A DNA stretch of 64,000 nucleotides from Candida dubliniensis CD36 (GCF_000026945.1 NC_012867.1:186001-250000), one strand, 5' to 3'. Shown: positions 10,569-21,910, counted from the stretch's first letter. A program made the numbers and translations. Notes: generated by a model from the letters alone, not told the origin.

Positions 10569-13349
10569 CTATACTTCAATCAACTCATCCTCATCCTCTT
10601 CGTCTTCGTCTTCACTACTGTTGTCTGGTCCGCTGAAAACAATTCCATTTGCAGCCTTTACGGATTTCCCATTTGGACCCAACCAACCTTCTTCATCATC
10701 GTCATCATCAATCTCTATATTCTCAGCATCCAGATCTTCATTCATTTCTATATCCTCTTCTCCTTCGCTATGGTGATTTGGGCCTTTCAAATCTTTACTG
10801 ACTGTTAAATACGTCAATAAATGATCATTTCTTTTACCAACATTTATCACATCTTTAGCTGTCTTGTTTAAGAATCGAGATAACAACTTCATAGAAGATT
10901 GGAATTCAAATTTATTCTGACTAATGTGTCGGCCATGCTGTATCAATAGATTTTTAACCATAATCAAATAGTATTCAATATGTGGAGACTCTTTCTTGGT
11001 CAACAATTCACCAATGAAATTCAATACTCGGTTGACGTAAATTACTGGTAAATCTTGACACACTAATTTGATATCTTGTAATGGAATGGACTCAATCACT
11101 CGGTGGATCAAGTAATTCTCATTCAAACGGAACGCCATGACCAATGCAACCAAGTATTCTTTCTCTTTAAGAGACTCCAATGTTGCTTCAGGAGTGATAT
11201 CAACATCCAAATCAAATGGATCAAATATGAGTTCTTGATTAATTGAAAATATTAGTAACCCTTCAGTGGAAGCTGCAGCAAATGCAGCTGTTGTAGGAGA
11301 AAACTCAACAGCAGTAACCCTAACTTCTGGTCTAGTTCTACGTTCACTAGGGTCACCACCACGATGTGAACCAGGTAAGCTGTTGTCTACTCTATCTTCC
11401 AAATCACTCAATTCACCAGCTCTATCGATTAAATCAGAATTTATACCAGCATCTGTAATCTTGCTACTATTCAAGAATTGTAAAGTACCATCCAAGGACA
11501 TATTTTCCGAGACAATAAATCTCTTTAATAGCACCTCGTTTTCAATATCATACATGCAAATGGAATTGTTATTACCTGCAGCCAACAAAGTCAATCCATC
11601 AAAGGAATAGGCAATGGTACTGAAATATTTCCCTCTGTTTGAATTTTTGGCAATAAATTTGTCTTCCAAGTATCTCCCATTAACAATGTCTTTTCTTCCG
11701 TCAATTAAATGCAATTGCTTAGCATCTTCAATGTCAAATATAGTAATATGGCCATCCAATGTCAGCACTGCCAATTCCTTACAATCTGGTCTCATGGTCA
11801 AACATAATGCATCACTCTGAATTTCAATAGGTTCTACAGTTTGATTACGACTGAAGATATTCCAAATTCTAATAGTTTTGTCCCATGATGCGGAAGCCAA
11901 AATCGAATTCTCTTTACCAAAAGTCAAACAAGATATTGGACCTTCATGACCTGTTAACGAGTCTAACAATTGGCCAGTTTGTACTGACCAAACATATATT
12001 TCAAAAGTGTCTTGTGAACCTCCAACAATGACTTCACCACTAGGGTCAACTGCCAAACAGTTAAATTGAACTCTTGAAGTAGCAGTAAAAGTTTTGAAAT
12101 TTCTGAACCTGATTAAATCCCATGCTCTAATAGTACCATCTAATGAACTTGAGAATAGCACTTGTCCACGTTTGGCAAATTGGACTTGAGTAACAGCAGA
12201 TGTATGTTCTGTAAATGTCATTAAACAGAATCCTGATCGAACATCCCAAATCTTGATTTTCCCATCATCTGATCCAGTTACTAGACGTGACCCATCAGGA
12301 GAATAACACAACGTGTTCATGGAATCAAAATGACCTTGTTGTTTCAATATATAAGACTCCAATTGCCATTCATAAACCAACAATTGTCCTAATTTTGCGG
12401 ATCCAAAGGCTAACCACTCTCCTGTTTTATTAATATTTACCGTATTAACAGCATTTTGACCCATACTTAACAGTTGAATAAGATTAAAGTCTTCAATTTC
12501 ATAAAGTCTAAATTCACCGTTTGTAAATCCCACAACTAACAATTTTGATTCTGGGTGGAAACAGGCACATTTCAATTTCCCATCAGCATAGAAAAAGTTC
12601 TTTGCAGTAATTCTCCAACTCATTGGTTTATCAGTTTCATCATCATCATCATCATCATCACTTTCTTCATTTTCCGGTTTAGGACGTTCAGTATATTCCC
12701 ATTTGAATAACGCACCATCTTTACTGACAGTATAAATGATCTCTTGGTCATGACTGAAAAATGCATTTATAACATAATCACGATGTCCAGAAAAAGTCAT
12801 GGCAACATCCTTTTCGTCACTATTTAAGGAAAAAATTTTAGCAGTCATGTCTTTACTAGTACTTATGAAAAACCTGGAATCCAATGACCATGATATATTC
12901 AAAACTTCATCAAAATGACCCAGATAAATTCTATGTCTAACAAACGGAGCAAACTGTCTGTCTTCAGTTAAATCTGGAGTTTTCCATACTTGAATAAACC
13001 TATCTATAGCAATGGCAAAATATTTACCACAAGGACTGAATTTAATGTCATTCACTTTAGATTTGAAATTGAAATGATGCAAGACAACACGGGATACAAA
13101 ATTAACAAGAATTGCTCTACCATCTTCATCTATGGAAATCATTAATGTGTTTTGATTGTTTAAGGCAATGCATTGAACGTTCTTACGATGTTGATAATTG
13201 AATGTGAATGATTGAGATTTAATTAAATCAAAGCATGAAACTCTATTCCCCACTGGTGATAATAGTTTGGTTCCATCTTGATTGAACACTAAATTCCCCT
13301 TTCGATAAACTGTTCCCAATAAATTAGAAAATTTAAAATCTGATTTCAT
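10569..13349 (-). CDS. PWP2: U3 snoRNP / UTP-B WD40 protein Pwp2
   Basis: A component of the UTP-B subcomplex of the small-subunit processome, needed for early cleavages of pre-18S rRNA in the nucleolus. The 926-residue product starts MKSDFKFSNLLGTVYRKGN like yeast Pwp2 (923). It carries two successive WD40 propellers over about residues 10-650, with repeats such as GHFDEVLNISWSLDSRF, GSDDGKIKIWDVRSG and SASWDKTIRIWNI. The Utp12/Pwp2 C-terminal helical domain follows at about 750-870, then an acidic tail rich in Asp/Glu. It shares a 261-base divergent promoter with the MPP6-like gene. Confidence 0.95.
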   Translation of the reverse strand: MKSDFKFSNLLGTVYRKGNLVFNQDGTKLLSPVGNRVSCFDLIKSQSFTFNYQHRKNVQCIALNNQNTLMISIDEDGRAILVNFVSRVVLHHFNFKSKVNDIKFSPCGKYFAIAIDRFIQVWKTPDLTEDRQFAPFVRHRIYLGHFDEVLNISWSLDSRFFISTSKDMTAKIFSLNSDEKDVAMTFSGHRDYVINAFFSHDQEIIYTVSKDGALFKWEYTERPKPENEESDDDDDDDETDKPMSWRITAKNFFYADGKLKCACFHPESKLLVVGFTNGEFRLYEIEDFNLIQLLSMGQNAVNTVNINKTGEWLAFGSAKLGQLLVYEWQLESYILKQQGHFDSMNTLCYSPDGSRLVTGSDDGKIKIWDVRSGFCLMTFTEHTSAVTQVQFAKRGQVLFSSSLDGTIRAWDLIRFRNFKTFTATSRVQFNCLAVDPSGEVIVGGSQDTFEIYVWSVQTGQLLDSLTGHEGPISCLTFGKENSILASASWDKTIRIWNIFSRNQTVEPIEIQSDALCLTMRPDCKELAVLTLDGHITIFDIEDAKQLHLIDGRKDIVNGRYLEDKFIAKNSNRGKYFSTIAYSFDGLTLLAAGNNNSICMYDIENEVLLKRFIVSENMSLDGTLQFLNSSKITDAGINSDLIDRAGELSDLEDRVDNSLPGSHRGGDPSERRTRPEVRVTAVEFSPTTAAFAAASTEGLLIFSINQELIFDPFDLDVDITPEATLESLKEKEYLVALVMAFRLNENYLIHRVIESIPLQDIKLVCQDLPVIYVNRVLNFIGELLTKKESPHIEYYLIMVKNLLIQHGRHISQNKFEFQSSMKLLSRFLNKTAKDVINVGKRNDHLLTYLTVSKDLKGPNHHSEGEEDIEMNEDLDAENIEIDDDDDEEGWLGPNGKSVKAANGIVFSGPDNSSEDEDEEDEDELIEV

Positions 13350-13460
13350 GTTAGATAATTAATGATCTGTCTAATGAAATGAATGGAATCTAATGGAAAC
13401 AATATATTGGTATAGATAATTTTTCAAAAAAGGGAAAAAAAAAAAAAAATTGTATTCTTC

Positions 13461-13490
13461 CTCATCTCTTCTCAGAACTTTGAAAAATTG
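13461..13490. promoter_or_regulatory. PAC and RRPE-like elements, divergent PWP2/MPP6 promoter
   Basis: CTCATC (reverse of the PAC core GATGAG) lies at 13461-13466, and TGAAAAATTG, one base off the RRPE core TGAAAAATTT, at 13481-13490. This PAC/RRPE pair marks ribosome-biogenesis promoters in yeasts. Both flanking genes act in rRNA maturation, and poly(dA:dT) tracts bracket the sites. Confidence 0.45.
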
Positions 13491-13610
13491 AAACCGAGCC
13501 AAAATTTGGTAACTAACGAAAGGAAAAAAAAAAAAAAAATCTTAAAGGAAACTCTAAATCTCCAACTTTGATCAATATTAATCAACACTTACAAATCATT
13601 TCATATATCA

Positions 13611-14006
13611 ATGTCTACAGGGTTATCCAATCGAGTCATGAACATGAAGTTCATGCAAAAAGCCGAAGATTCCAAACTAGGGAAACAGAAACTAGAGGAA
13701 CAAAAGAAAATACACGATTTATCAGAATGGGTATTACCTGACCTGGCAAAACTATTGAAATTAGCAGCAATGAAACCAAAAATAGAAAGAGTAGGGTTTG
13801 GAACTATAATGACTAATGGGAGTTACAACTATTCATCAACTATAAAACGATCTTGGGGTAGTAATGTTTCCTTTGAAGAAATCGAAGATAGTGAATCCAA
13901 TAATGTAGAGGATATTGATGATGAACCACTAGATTTAAACACAATGTGGAGGAAAAGAAAACTAGAAAGTCCATCCAATTCGAACAAGAAGAAACGATTC
14001 TTTTGA
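13611..14006 (+). CDS. MPP6: MPP6-like nuclear exosome cofactor
   Basis: A small basic RNA-binding protein expected to link the nuclear exosome to Mtr4 in 5.8S and other RNA processing. The 131-residue product has the family's N-terminal signature LSNRVMNMKFMQKAED at residues 5-20, which matches yeast and human MPP6. A middle piece KPKIERVGFGTIM, an acidic stretch (EEIEDSESNN...) and a C-terminal Lys/Arg cluster (NKKKRFF) follow. It is divergent from PWP2 across a short intergenic region. The family call is good because of the N-terminal block; the rest is poorly conserved. Confidence 0.8.
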   Translation: MSTGLSNRVMNMKFMQKAEDSKLGKQKLEEQKKIHDLSEWVLPDLAKLLKLAAMKPKIERVGFGTIMTNGSYNYSSTIKRSWGSNVSFEEIEDSESNNVEDIDDEPLDLNTMWRKRKLESPSNSNKKKRFF

Positions 14007-14016
14007 ATGAGTGTAT

Positions 14017-15001
14017 TTATTTTTTCTTTTTCTTTGCATTATTAGTCTTGGTACTACTACCGTTTGTATTATCATTTGCATCAACAATAAAGTTCCCCTT
14101 AATAATTGCTTCCCTTGCAGCAGAATTTATATGTTTAAACCTATCTGGTCCAAGATGAGTTCCTCCAAACCACCGACTAACCACAACTATAACATTCCAC
14201 ACATCCATCATCTTTAGACAGAATAGGAGAAAAAGGTTAGTATAGACAAATTCAGCTAGAAATTAATAGTAATAATAATAATAAATCATTATTGATACAT
14301 ACTTGTAACAAATGTAGTAATCTACCCCCAGCAGCAGTTTCTCCATCATCATCACAATCTTGGAATGTAACTCCATTTTCCATTTTTATTCTCCAACTGG
14401 ATATATTATGAGTCGCCTTGGCTATTTTCTTATCTGTTAATAAGTTATCTAAATATTCTTGAGCCTCTTGTAGACAATTCACTTGTCTAACATATGCAAT
14501 AAATGTAGATCCTCTATCAACTATAGGATCAGATTGAATCCAATCAATTGTTGGATCTTTCAATTCTTGAAGTACATCAATGTGCAGCTCAATTGGTGTG
14601 ACTTGTTTGGGCTGCTTTTCATTAACTGGCATTACCTCAGTCTCCTCAACCATTACTTGTTGATGTTCTTCCACGTACTGGTCAAAAAACTCTTGTAATT
14701 CAGTCAATAATTCAAACAATACAACTTGTTCAGGCACAAATACTCTTTGTAATATTTCATCAACATGTTTTTCCAAATATGAAGTATCAGTAAATGACGA
14801 AGATTGCGTGGTTTTCTCTACTATAATTTGTAATAATTGAGGGATTTCTTCTGGATATGTCAATGGGAAATTCAATTGGATACTAACTGATTCATGATTT
14901 GGTATTTTAAAAGTATATATTTGAGGACCTATACTGGTCACGGAATTGGGGTAAATTGCATCGATGGCACTTATCTCATCAGTTAATTCTTCGACTGTCA
15001 T
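14017..15001 (-). CDS. YIH1: Yih1/IMPACT family protein, spliced
   Basis: A regulator that binds Gcn1 and so restrains activation of the eIF2-alpha kinase Gcn2. Exon 1 (15001 down to 14303) codes an RWD domain (EISAIDAIYPNSV; about residues 5-110) and the start of the UPF0029 domain (DRGSTFIAYV, CDDDGETAAGGRLLHLLQ). Exon 2 (14211 down to 14017) continues MMDVWNVIVVVSRWFGG and GPDRFKHINSAAREAI and ends in a Lys-rich tail. The join is in phase 0 and restores the conserved HLL..MDVWNVIVVV motif. The product has 297 residues. An in-frame ATG at 15055 would add 18 residues, but homology favours MTVEEL at 15001. Confidence 0.88.
14212..14302 (-). other. spliceosomal intron of YIH1 (91 bases)
   Basis: On the minus strand the 5' site is GTATGT directly after the CAA codon, the branch sequence TACTAAC is at 14242-14236, and the 3' site is AAAG. 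The intron contains stops in the exon-1 frame, so without splicing the conserved second half of UPF0029 would be lost. Confidence 0.9.
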
Positions 15002-15055
15002 CTGTTGTGTTAGAGATATTTCATAGAATGGTGTATAATGTTGTTGTATGATCAA

Positions 15056-15513
15056 GTCACCTCGAGAAAAAAAAAAAAATGTATGGGAAATCTTTCAACA
15101 AAAGTCCGACAAGTATAAACAACAAAGGAATTGATAATTATCTTGAACTAACAGTGGTTGCATTTCAACGTAAGATGTAAATTTCAAACTCTGAATTAAT
15201 ATATCTCTTAAATAATATGATAATGTGTCGTTACTTCTTTGGTTTCTCAATTGACACAGAAGTATGTACTGCCTCATTTCTGCAAATCACATATACCAAC
15301 TGATGAAAACAAATAGGTCAAAGTTATCTATTTCAATCGTTACTCTCTATACAGATTTACCTACTAATTTGTATTGATTCGTTATTAACCATGCAAAATC
15401 GATAAATTATTTGACATTACCATCTTGTCGTGTACTCTGATCAATATCAAATTAGAAAAACTCCTGAAAAATCCCATTGATTTACATAAATTACAACTGC
15501 ATCCCCATCAGAC
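15056..15513. other. intergenic between divergent YIH1 and RPAP3-like genes
   Basis: Promoter region for both neighbours. A minus-strand 60-codon frame at 15095-15277 (MRQYILLCQLRNQ...) has no recognised homology and may be chance or a leader exon; I do not call it as a gene. Confidence 0.5.
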
Positions 15514-16509
15514 ATGTTATCAGCGGAGGAACTAAAAAACCAAGGCAATAAAGCATTTTCTCTGAAGGAATATAAAAAGGCAGCTAAAATATATAGAGAT
15601 GCCATACAATTAGACCCATACAATCCAATTTTATACTCAAACCGAGCACAGTGTTTTCTCTATTTGCAAGATTATGATCGTGCTTATAAAGATTGTGTAA
15701 GTGGTATAAATTTGATCAATAGTGAAAACCACCATCATGGGAGTACTGCAGTGTTGGTTAAATTACAATATCGGAAAGGTATGGCTTTAAAAGGTCTACA
15801 GAAATGGAATAGTGCAAAGGAAGCTTTCAAAAAAGTGTTGGAACTAGATTCTTCAAACCAACCTGCCAAAACCGAACTAAGCAACTTGCCAATTGAAGAT
15901 AAAATGGATGTTAGTATTAAGATTCCAGTTGAAAAAGTTGAAAAGTTACCTAAAGAGTTTTCTGAAATGATAAAGTCACCTCCTCCAATGGAAAACAAAC
16001 CCGTCAAAGAACCGATAGTGACAACAGCAGCAACTAAAGAAATTGAAACTTTGTTTGGGTCTTCCAAGAAACAAGATAACTCTAAACCTTTGGGAAAAAC
16101 AGAAACCCCACACGGTAGCAATAAAGAAAATGCAGATTCCACTTCTACGGCAATGCTTCTGCCAATGCATTTTCTTACGACACTCAAACAACTACCAGAG
16201 GAACAAAAATTAAACGGGTATAGGTATATTTTAAACATTGATAATCAATCTTATGCAGATATTTTTAGTTCAGGCATTGATGCCGAATTTTTACAGTTTT
16301 ATTTGGATGCAGCTAGTTATGTTTCAACGAATGACTCATTATCCAACTGGAACCAAGTTGTTTTGAATCATTTGAGAGAATTTAGCACTTTTAAAAGATA
16401 TAACCTTTCTTTACTAATGTGCGATGATAAGCCAAAGCAAACCATTTTACAAAATATCAAAAATAAATTCCCAGAAGATTTATCGGAATATCAAAAATAC
16501 ATATCGTAG
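15514..16509 (+). CDS. TPR co-chaperone with RPAP3_C domain (Tah1/RPAP3-like)
   Basis: A probable Hsp90 co-chaperone of the R2TP type, which helps assemble box C/D snoRNPs, RNA polymerases and PIKK kinases. The first 125 residues are three TPR motifs (ELKNQGNKAFSLKEYKKAAK, NPILYSNRAQCFLYL, KLQYRKGMALKGLQKW). A disordered linker of about 85 residues follows. Residues from about 210 to 325 match the RPAP3/Monad-binding C-terminal domain (FLTTLKQLPEEQKLNGYRYI, GIDAEFLQFYLDAA). Yeast Tah1 has only the TPR part, so this longer form resembles the animal RPAP3 layout. Sgt1 was considered, but CS and SGS domains are absent. Residue 216 is a CTG codon. Confidence 0.75.
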   Translation: MLSAEELKNQGNKAFSLKEYKKAAKIYRDAIQLDPYNPILYSNRAQCFLYLQDYDRAYKDCVSGINLINSENHHHGSTAVLVKLQYRKGMALKGLQKWNSAKEAFKKVLELDSSNQPAKTELSNLPIEDKMDVSIKIPVEKVEKLPKEFSEMIKSPPPMENKPVKEPIVTTAATKEIETLFGSSKKQDNSKPLGKTETPHGSNKENADSTSTAMLLPMHFLTTLKQLPEEQKLNGYRYILNIDNQSYADIFSSGIDAEFLQFYLDAASYVSTNDSLSNWNQVVLNHLREFSTFKRYNLSLLMCDDKPKQTILQNIKNKFPEDLSEYQKYIS

Positions 16510-19500
16510 CTAATAATGCTTAATTTCTAATTTTTTCTTTAATCCTTTCAAATTTGTAGGAGCATCGTAGGGTTGAAACAATGGATGTAAGAACTCTGGA
16601 ATATACTCAGAAAAACCGATATCAAAATACTTGGTAGCAATCACTGGCAAAACAAATATACTTGAAAACAATATTAATCCCAACAAAAAGATGAGCAAGT
16701 ACAAGTTTGCTTGAAATCTTCTTCTTCTTTTTTGACGTTTGGATAATATTCTAGGACGTATCTGGTTACCAGGCTTCAACCAGAACAACATTAATGTATG
16801 CCATTTGTCAGCGTAGGGAATCAATAATATAGGGATCTGAGCAAACAAAATAATATGAGTTGCAACTAAATCGCCAGCGAAATAAGACATCTCGCTTAAT
16901 TTGCATACAGCTTCTCTCATAGGTTGGGTTATTATATACCACCCTAAACCAGCTGTTGCCCATTTACCTGACCACCATGAACGGTTAGACCTATCGTGTC
17001 TGAACTCTCTGGAAACTAGCAAAATGGTCATCATTTGTAAAAACCAACATTGAATTAGAGTTGATAATGCAAACCCAAGAACTGTAACTGAAAAGTTCCA
17101 ATTTTGTAATAGCCACAATAACTCAAAGAAAAATACATGATTGACAACTGCTAGCAAGTGAGCTATTGCTGCAACAAATGAGGGGAATTTCTTACAGAAT
17201 AACGTGAATATGGGGCCAATACATGTAGATACCACAAAGCAAACAATCAATATAACGAGGTTTATACCAATTGGCACAAAACTGATGATAAGAATTCTCA
17301 AGATACTGTTGACTGGATAGGTCCCTCGAGATTCGTTTTGGGAGTTGGTAAACAAATAAGCAAGTCCAACTAAAGTAATGACGCATAACTGTAAGAACGA
17401 TTCTGAAATAATGAGTTTAAATCTTGATGGTTTAACTTCACTAACAACTTTAATTTCTTCGTTTATACTGTATCTTTTGCTTTTCACACCCACAATTCGG
17501 CTCCGTTTAAGTCTCGTAAAATTTATCCAAGATGAAAGTCTTGGCTTACTGTTACCACGATAGAACCATTGGATACATTCCTTGTAATCAAGAAAGAAGT
17601 CGTTCCAAGAAAACTGATTCGGATTATACAAAAAAGGACATATCAATAGTCCAAGGATGGTAATCCAGAAGTACAACAATTGTAGTTTCCACATTGATAG
17701 GGAGCAGTAAAATATCAATAATCCGCAAATAGATCCATAATATAAACTCTCTACTGCAAATCGAGAATACAAAGTGGCAAATGGAACCCTTATAGTTGCA
17801 AAACCTCGACCTGTAGCAAGATACCTGGCGCCACCAATTGAAATGTCACTGGACAACGAATGGGCATATATTTTGCAAACAAATACCTCAAACAACGGAG
17901 AGAACGATGCAAACTGTTTTCCCAATCTCGTAATGGCTTTATAGAATCCTCTTTCAGTTAATTCTTGTACTGCCAAAGGTACAAAAGATATAACAAACAC
18001 GATGAAAATAGAAAATATACATCTCTGCAACCAATGAACCACAGGAATCAAATTGTAGCACCCATGAGGCCGTTTAGGATCAGTTATGGGTCTGAATTTG
18101 TCATATTCACAAATTGTGCTTTCGCTAGTTAGAGCTGCAAGATTAGCACCAACGAGTAGAAACAAATGAATAGAAAGCATTATAAACAAATTATTCAAAT
18201 GGAATCCCGAATGAGCATAGTAAAACGACAAGAACCTATCCAATGGAAGTTGAGTACCCATATAGAAATACTCTCTTGAGAGCATTTGCTCACCCATTCC
18301 TGCCCCTATCTTTGTAGTAAAATTCAATATCGAGCCAAACCCCAAATCTCTTCCCTTTCCACACTGCATATATTCACAGTGTTTGATACGACCACCTCTT
18401 AAGACCACATTCATGCCGGCATAAATATCTTCATTTAAATGCAAGCCCTTTTGCGCCTTGGAAACACCACCTCTAGTTGTCATAAAAATCCCATTCAAAA
18501 AATCTGGATGACCATAGTGCAATTTCCCTCCAATATGAGCCAATGTTCTGGCGAACAAAGTACCAAAAGTTTGCTCTTTCCCAGCAGCAACATCGCCAAG
18601 AATTCCAATATTCTCTGAAAAAATATATTCTCTTGTTCCAATAATGGCAACAGGGTATACCAGCTCTGTGCCTTCCAAATCAGTGGAATAAGGGTCCAAG
18701 GGGAACGTTGCTTCCTCAAATTCTGCCAAAATGCTTCTGATTTTAAGACACTCTTCCAAATAATTGTCTTGGTTGGCATCAACTAGTTGAATATACTCAC
18801 CTCTGCAAAATATCAAGGAATGATTCTGGTTATCTGATTTCCCATCTCCAAGAATTGGGTTCCCCGATAAGCGAATACGGTACTTTGGCTCTCTTTCACC
18901 ATTTTCCAATATTGCACAACTGCCATCTACTAATGCTGAATAATAAACAACCTCACCAGAAGCCTCGTCAATTTCTTCATCAAGATAACATATCTGTAGC
19001 TCAGGATAAGCTCGTAACAAGAACTCCGTGTTTTCCTTTTCTTCAGGTGTAAAATACTTTAATCTTTGCATTGAAGTAATAATTCGGAATTTACGATGAG
19101 CCATTATTGCTGCTTGTTCCAATTTGTCATTTTCAGTGCCAAATTTAGTCAGGTCTGGATTCTCAACATCAAATAACAACTTAATAGCACGTGAGTAATT
19201 CATAAAGCCAGAAATCGTTCTATAAAGTGTTTGGGAGCGGAGTGATGCCCAGATTCGAGTTCGAAGTATGTATTCTGGTGTAGCGACCTTGAATCCAACA
19301 GAATAATATGGGAGATCATCGAGTTTCTCTCTCTTAAGTTCTGCTGATGACGAATCTGTTTCAAACTCTTCTGCCAACAACTTGGTATCTTTTACAAAAC
19401 AGCTCCACTCCAACGGATGTAACAGCTTTAAATATTCTAGCATTGTGACATGAGAATATTGTTCTTCCTCTCGTATTATCTCCCGTAATGATAAAGTTAT

Positions 19501-21910
19501 CTTTTCACTGTAATGAGGAATTAAAACGGTAAACGACGGCATTAAATGTACTGGACCTACTTCAGGCATAGGTGTCGATAGAGACTGGGCGAAAAATGTA
19601 ATCCTTCGTTGTGCTTCTGCTTGATCTTGGAACAATGATGATTTTATCGTTTGATCTTCTTGTGAAACAAAAAAGATTGGTTCTTTCAAAACAGAATCGC
19701 CTTCAACCCCAGGGTTGTCAATCTGCTTGTAGATAAGTTTCTGAACATGCTCCAAAGATATCAAATGTTCTCTGTACATGGAAATAATGATAGAATTCCA
19801 TACTTGGGAAACAAGCAACTTTGACTTTATGTTTTTATCTCCAGAAACTGAGATTATTTTAGAAAATATTCTTTTGGGTAACCTTGAAAATATGTTTCGC
19901 CATGGAGTCCAAATGGAAACACCAATGTAAAACGAGCGACAAACTGAAAACACTGTATTCCATACAATATACCACAAGTAGGTGTCTAATATAAATAATA
20001 CCAAATCAGTAAGATATATCAACCCCAAAACAATTGTTGGTTGTCTAGTACAAAACCAGCTGCCTAGCCACACCTCGCCAGCACATCTATTCATTTTCAT
20101 TATACTCAATTCACGAACAGGATCTCTCAAAGATAGAGTCAAAAAGAAATATGACTCAATGAATTTTGACACAAATATAGCAAACCACAAACCATAAGAT
20201 GCAACTCTATCACCTTCAGCTAGTGAATAGAAATTAGTCACAAACAGACGTTGGGGCAAAAATCTTCTATCATTGGCTTTGGGTTTTTTGGAAAAGAGCC
20301 TTCCCAATGGTACCGTAGATAAATATAAAACCATAATGACAGAAAATGAAAACTGGAAAGCGGAAATGACTAGACCTACCGTGGTTTCGACATTTAAAGG
20401 AATAAACATAAACAAGTAGACACTCGGACCCACATTAAGAACCAATGCCAAAATCAACAACGCCAATCTTTTACTAACAGGTTGGGCCCCTGTCCATTTT
20501 CTGGGAATAAACCGTAACTCAAACAATAAACTAATAATATCAATGACAACAGCAACTACACCACCAAGTGATAATACTGATAATCTTGCTTGCGTTGTGG
20601 GTTGGTTATCTAACGATGGCTGATAATTCTTCGTGTATAATGTTGGTGAGTTGAAAGCTGTGTAATACCAGAATACAGCACTGTGAATTATCCAAACCCG
20701 GTGAAAATTTACCAATACATGTGACCAGCCTCTGCTTTCCTTGAAAGTCTTATAAAAGACTCGATTCCATAATACTTGATTTAGTTTCTGATACCTCTCT
20801 CCTGGTGGAAGACTCATCAATCTAGATTTCTTATCTGCCAAAACAAGTCTCTCCAAACCTTTACTATACCAAAACAATTGGTTCATATCATCATAACCAA
20901 TCACAGACTCGTGGTCTTTGTCGCGACGACGGTACTTCCCATCAACAAGAATGTACGATTGGTCTCGGTAAAAGTTGTAGAGGGGACTAATTATGTGATC
21001 TAAAAAGCTTGGAGTGGCAGTTGCCACTGGTGTATCTGGATCGATGGAAAAATAAAAATCATTGCAGCATTTAAATATGAAGCAAATACACTCAGGCATA
21101 AATCTGATATTGTTGGCTTCACCCCAAATCAAAAGGTATATAGCTAATTGAATAACCGAGTCAGTAGGAGATAAAGCTAGCATATTTGTCGACCATTGCA
21201 GTTCAGCTTGCTCCAACGTCGGAACCGGGTCATTTGATCCTTTGATTTTCCCATTTTTGGCAACATTGTCAAAACCAACAAAATCATCAATATCCAACTG
21301 GGCTGCAAAATACCATTTTCTAAAATTAGAATTCATGCCACCAATGTAATCGGCATGAATAGATCTAAGGGCATGAGTTGGCCCCAATCTTGATGTTCGT
21401 GAATCCAATAATCGCATTAAATAATCAAACATGTTTCTAGTATTATCAAACTGAAACCCAAATATAGTAGTTAGCTGCAAGAAAATAGCTTCAATGTCTT
21501 CACGTGTAATAGGGACTGCTTCTGGGGGGTTCCAAGTGGGGTATGGATCATATTTGTTGGAATAGATATCGTAGATCCCATTTTCGCCCAATTGCTTTCC
21601 GGGTTCGTCAGTAAACTTATCTTCAAAGTCATCAAAGTTGCCAATTTTTTGAACTTCTTGCCATCTACTTGAGTTGACATATGGGGTTCTAAATCCAGTC
21701 AGCGGGAATGCCGACGTATAACCTTTGGGATTCCGATCTGTATAGTTAAACAAAAAAGTTAGTATCATTGTAAAGAGTGTTATGCACCCCCCTGATTAAT
21801 GTTATCCGTCACCTGTTTTCCATACTAATTGCTGTTGCTGTTCGCTTGAGTAATTCAATTGAATCATCCTTATCAACTTGCAGTGACTGGAGTTTCTTTT
21901 TGGGCATCAT
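16510..21910 (-). CDS. GSL2: 1,3-beta-glucan synthase catalytic subunit (FKS family), spliced
   Basis: A plasma-membrane GT48 enzyme that makes 1,3-beta-glucan from UDP-glucose. Exon 1 (21910-21826) codes MMPKKKL... (28 codons plus one base); exon 2 (21737-16510) codes the rest, 1770 residues in all. Domains: N-terminal Fks1 domain (EANNIRFMPECICFIFKC), first membrane cluster, the large cytosolic catalytic region (RGGRIKHCEYMQCGKGRDLG, FGSILNFTTKIGAGMGEQM) and a C-terminal cluster of membrane spans. Hot-spot 1 reads FLTLSLRDP, the echinocandin-sensitive form in FKS enzymes. It is nearer Fks3/Gsl2 in length than Fks1 (about 1880). The unspliced frame starting MILTFLFNYTDRNP begins inside the intron. 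Confidence 0.85.
21738..21825 (-). other. predicted 5' intron of GSL2 (88 bases)
   Basis: On the minus strand the 5' site is GTATGG, one base off GTATGT. A perfect TACTAAC is at 21764-21758, followed by a T-rich stretch and the 3' site ACAG. Exon 1 ends in phase 1 and exon 2 resumes with AT CGG AAT CCC, so the junction codon AAT (Asn) keeps the frame. The 5' site is the weaker part of the model. Confidence 0.75.

Noticed and set aside
15095..15277. 60-codon minus-strand frame upstream of YIH1
   Set aside because: No known domain and no clear splice link to YIH1; left as unassigned.
15735..16238. 167-codon minus-strand frame inside the RPAP3-like gene
   Set aside because: The plus strand has clear TPR and RPAP3_C motifs; the minus frame has none and is antisense shadow.
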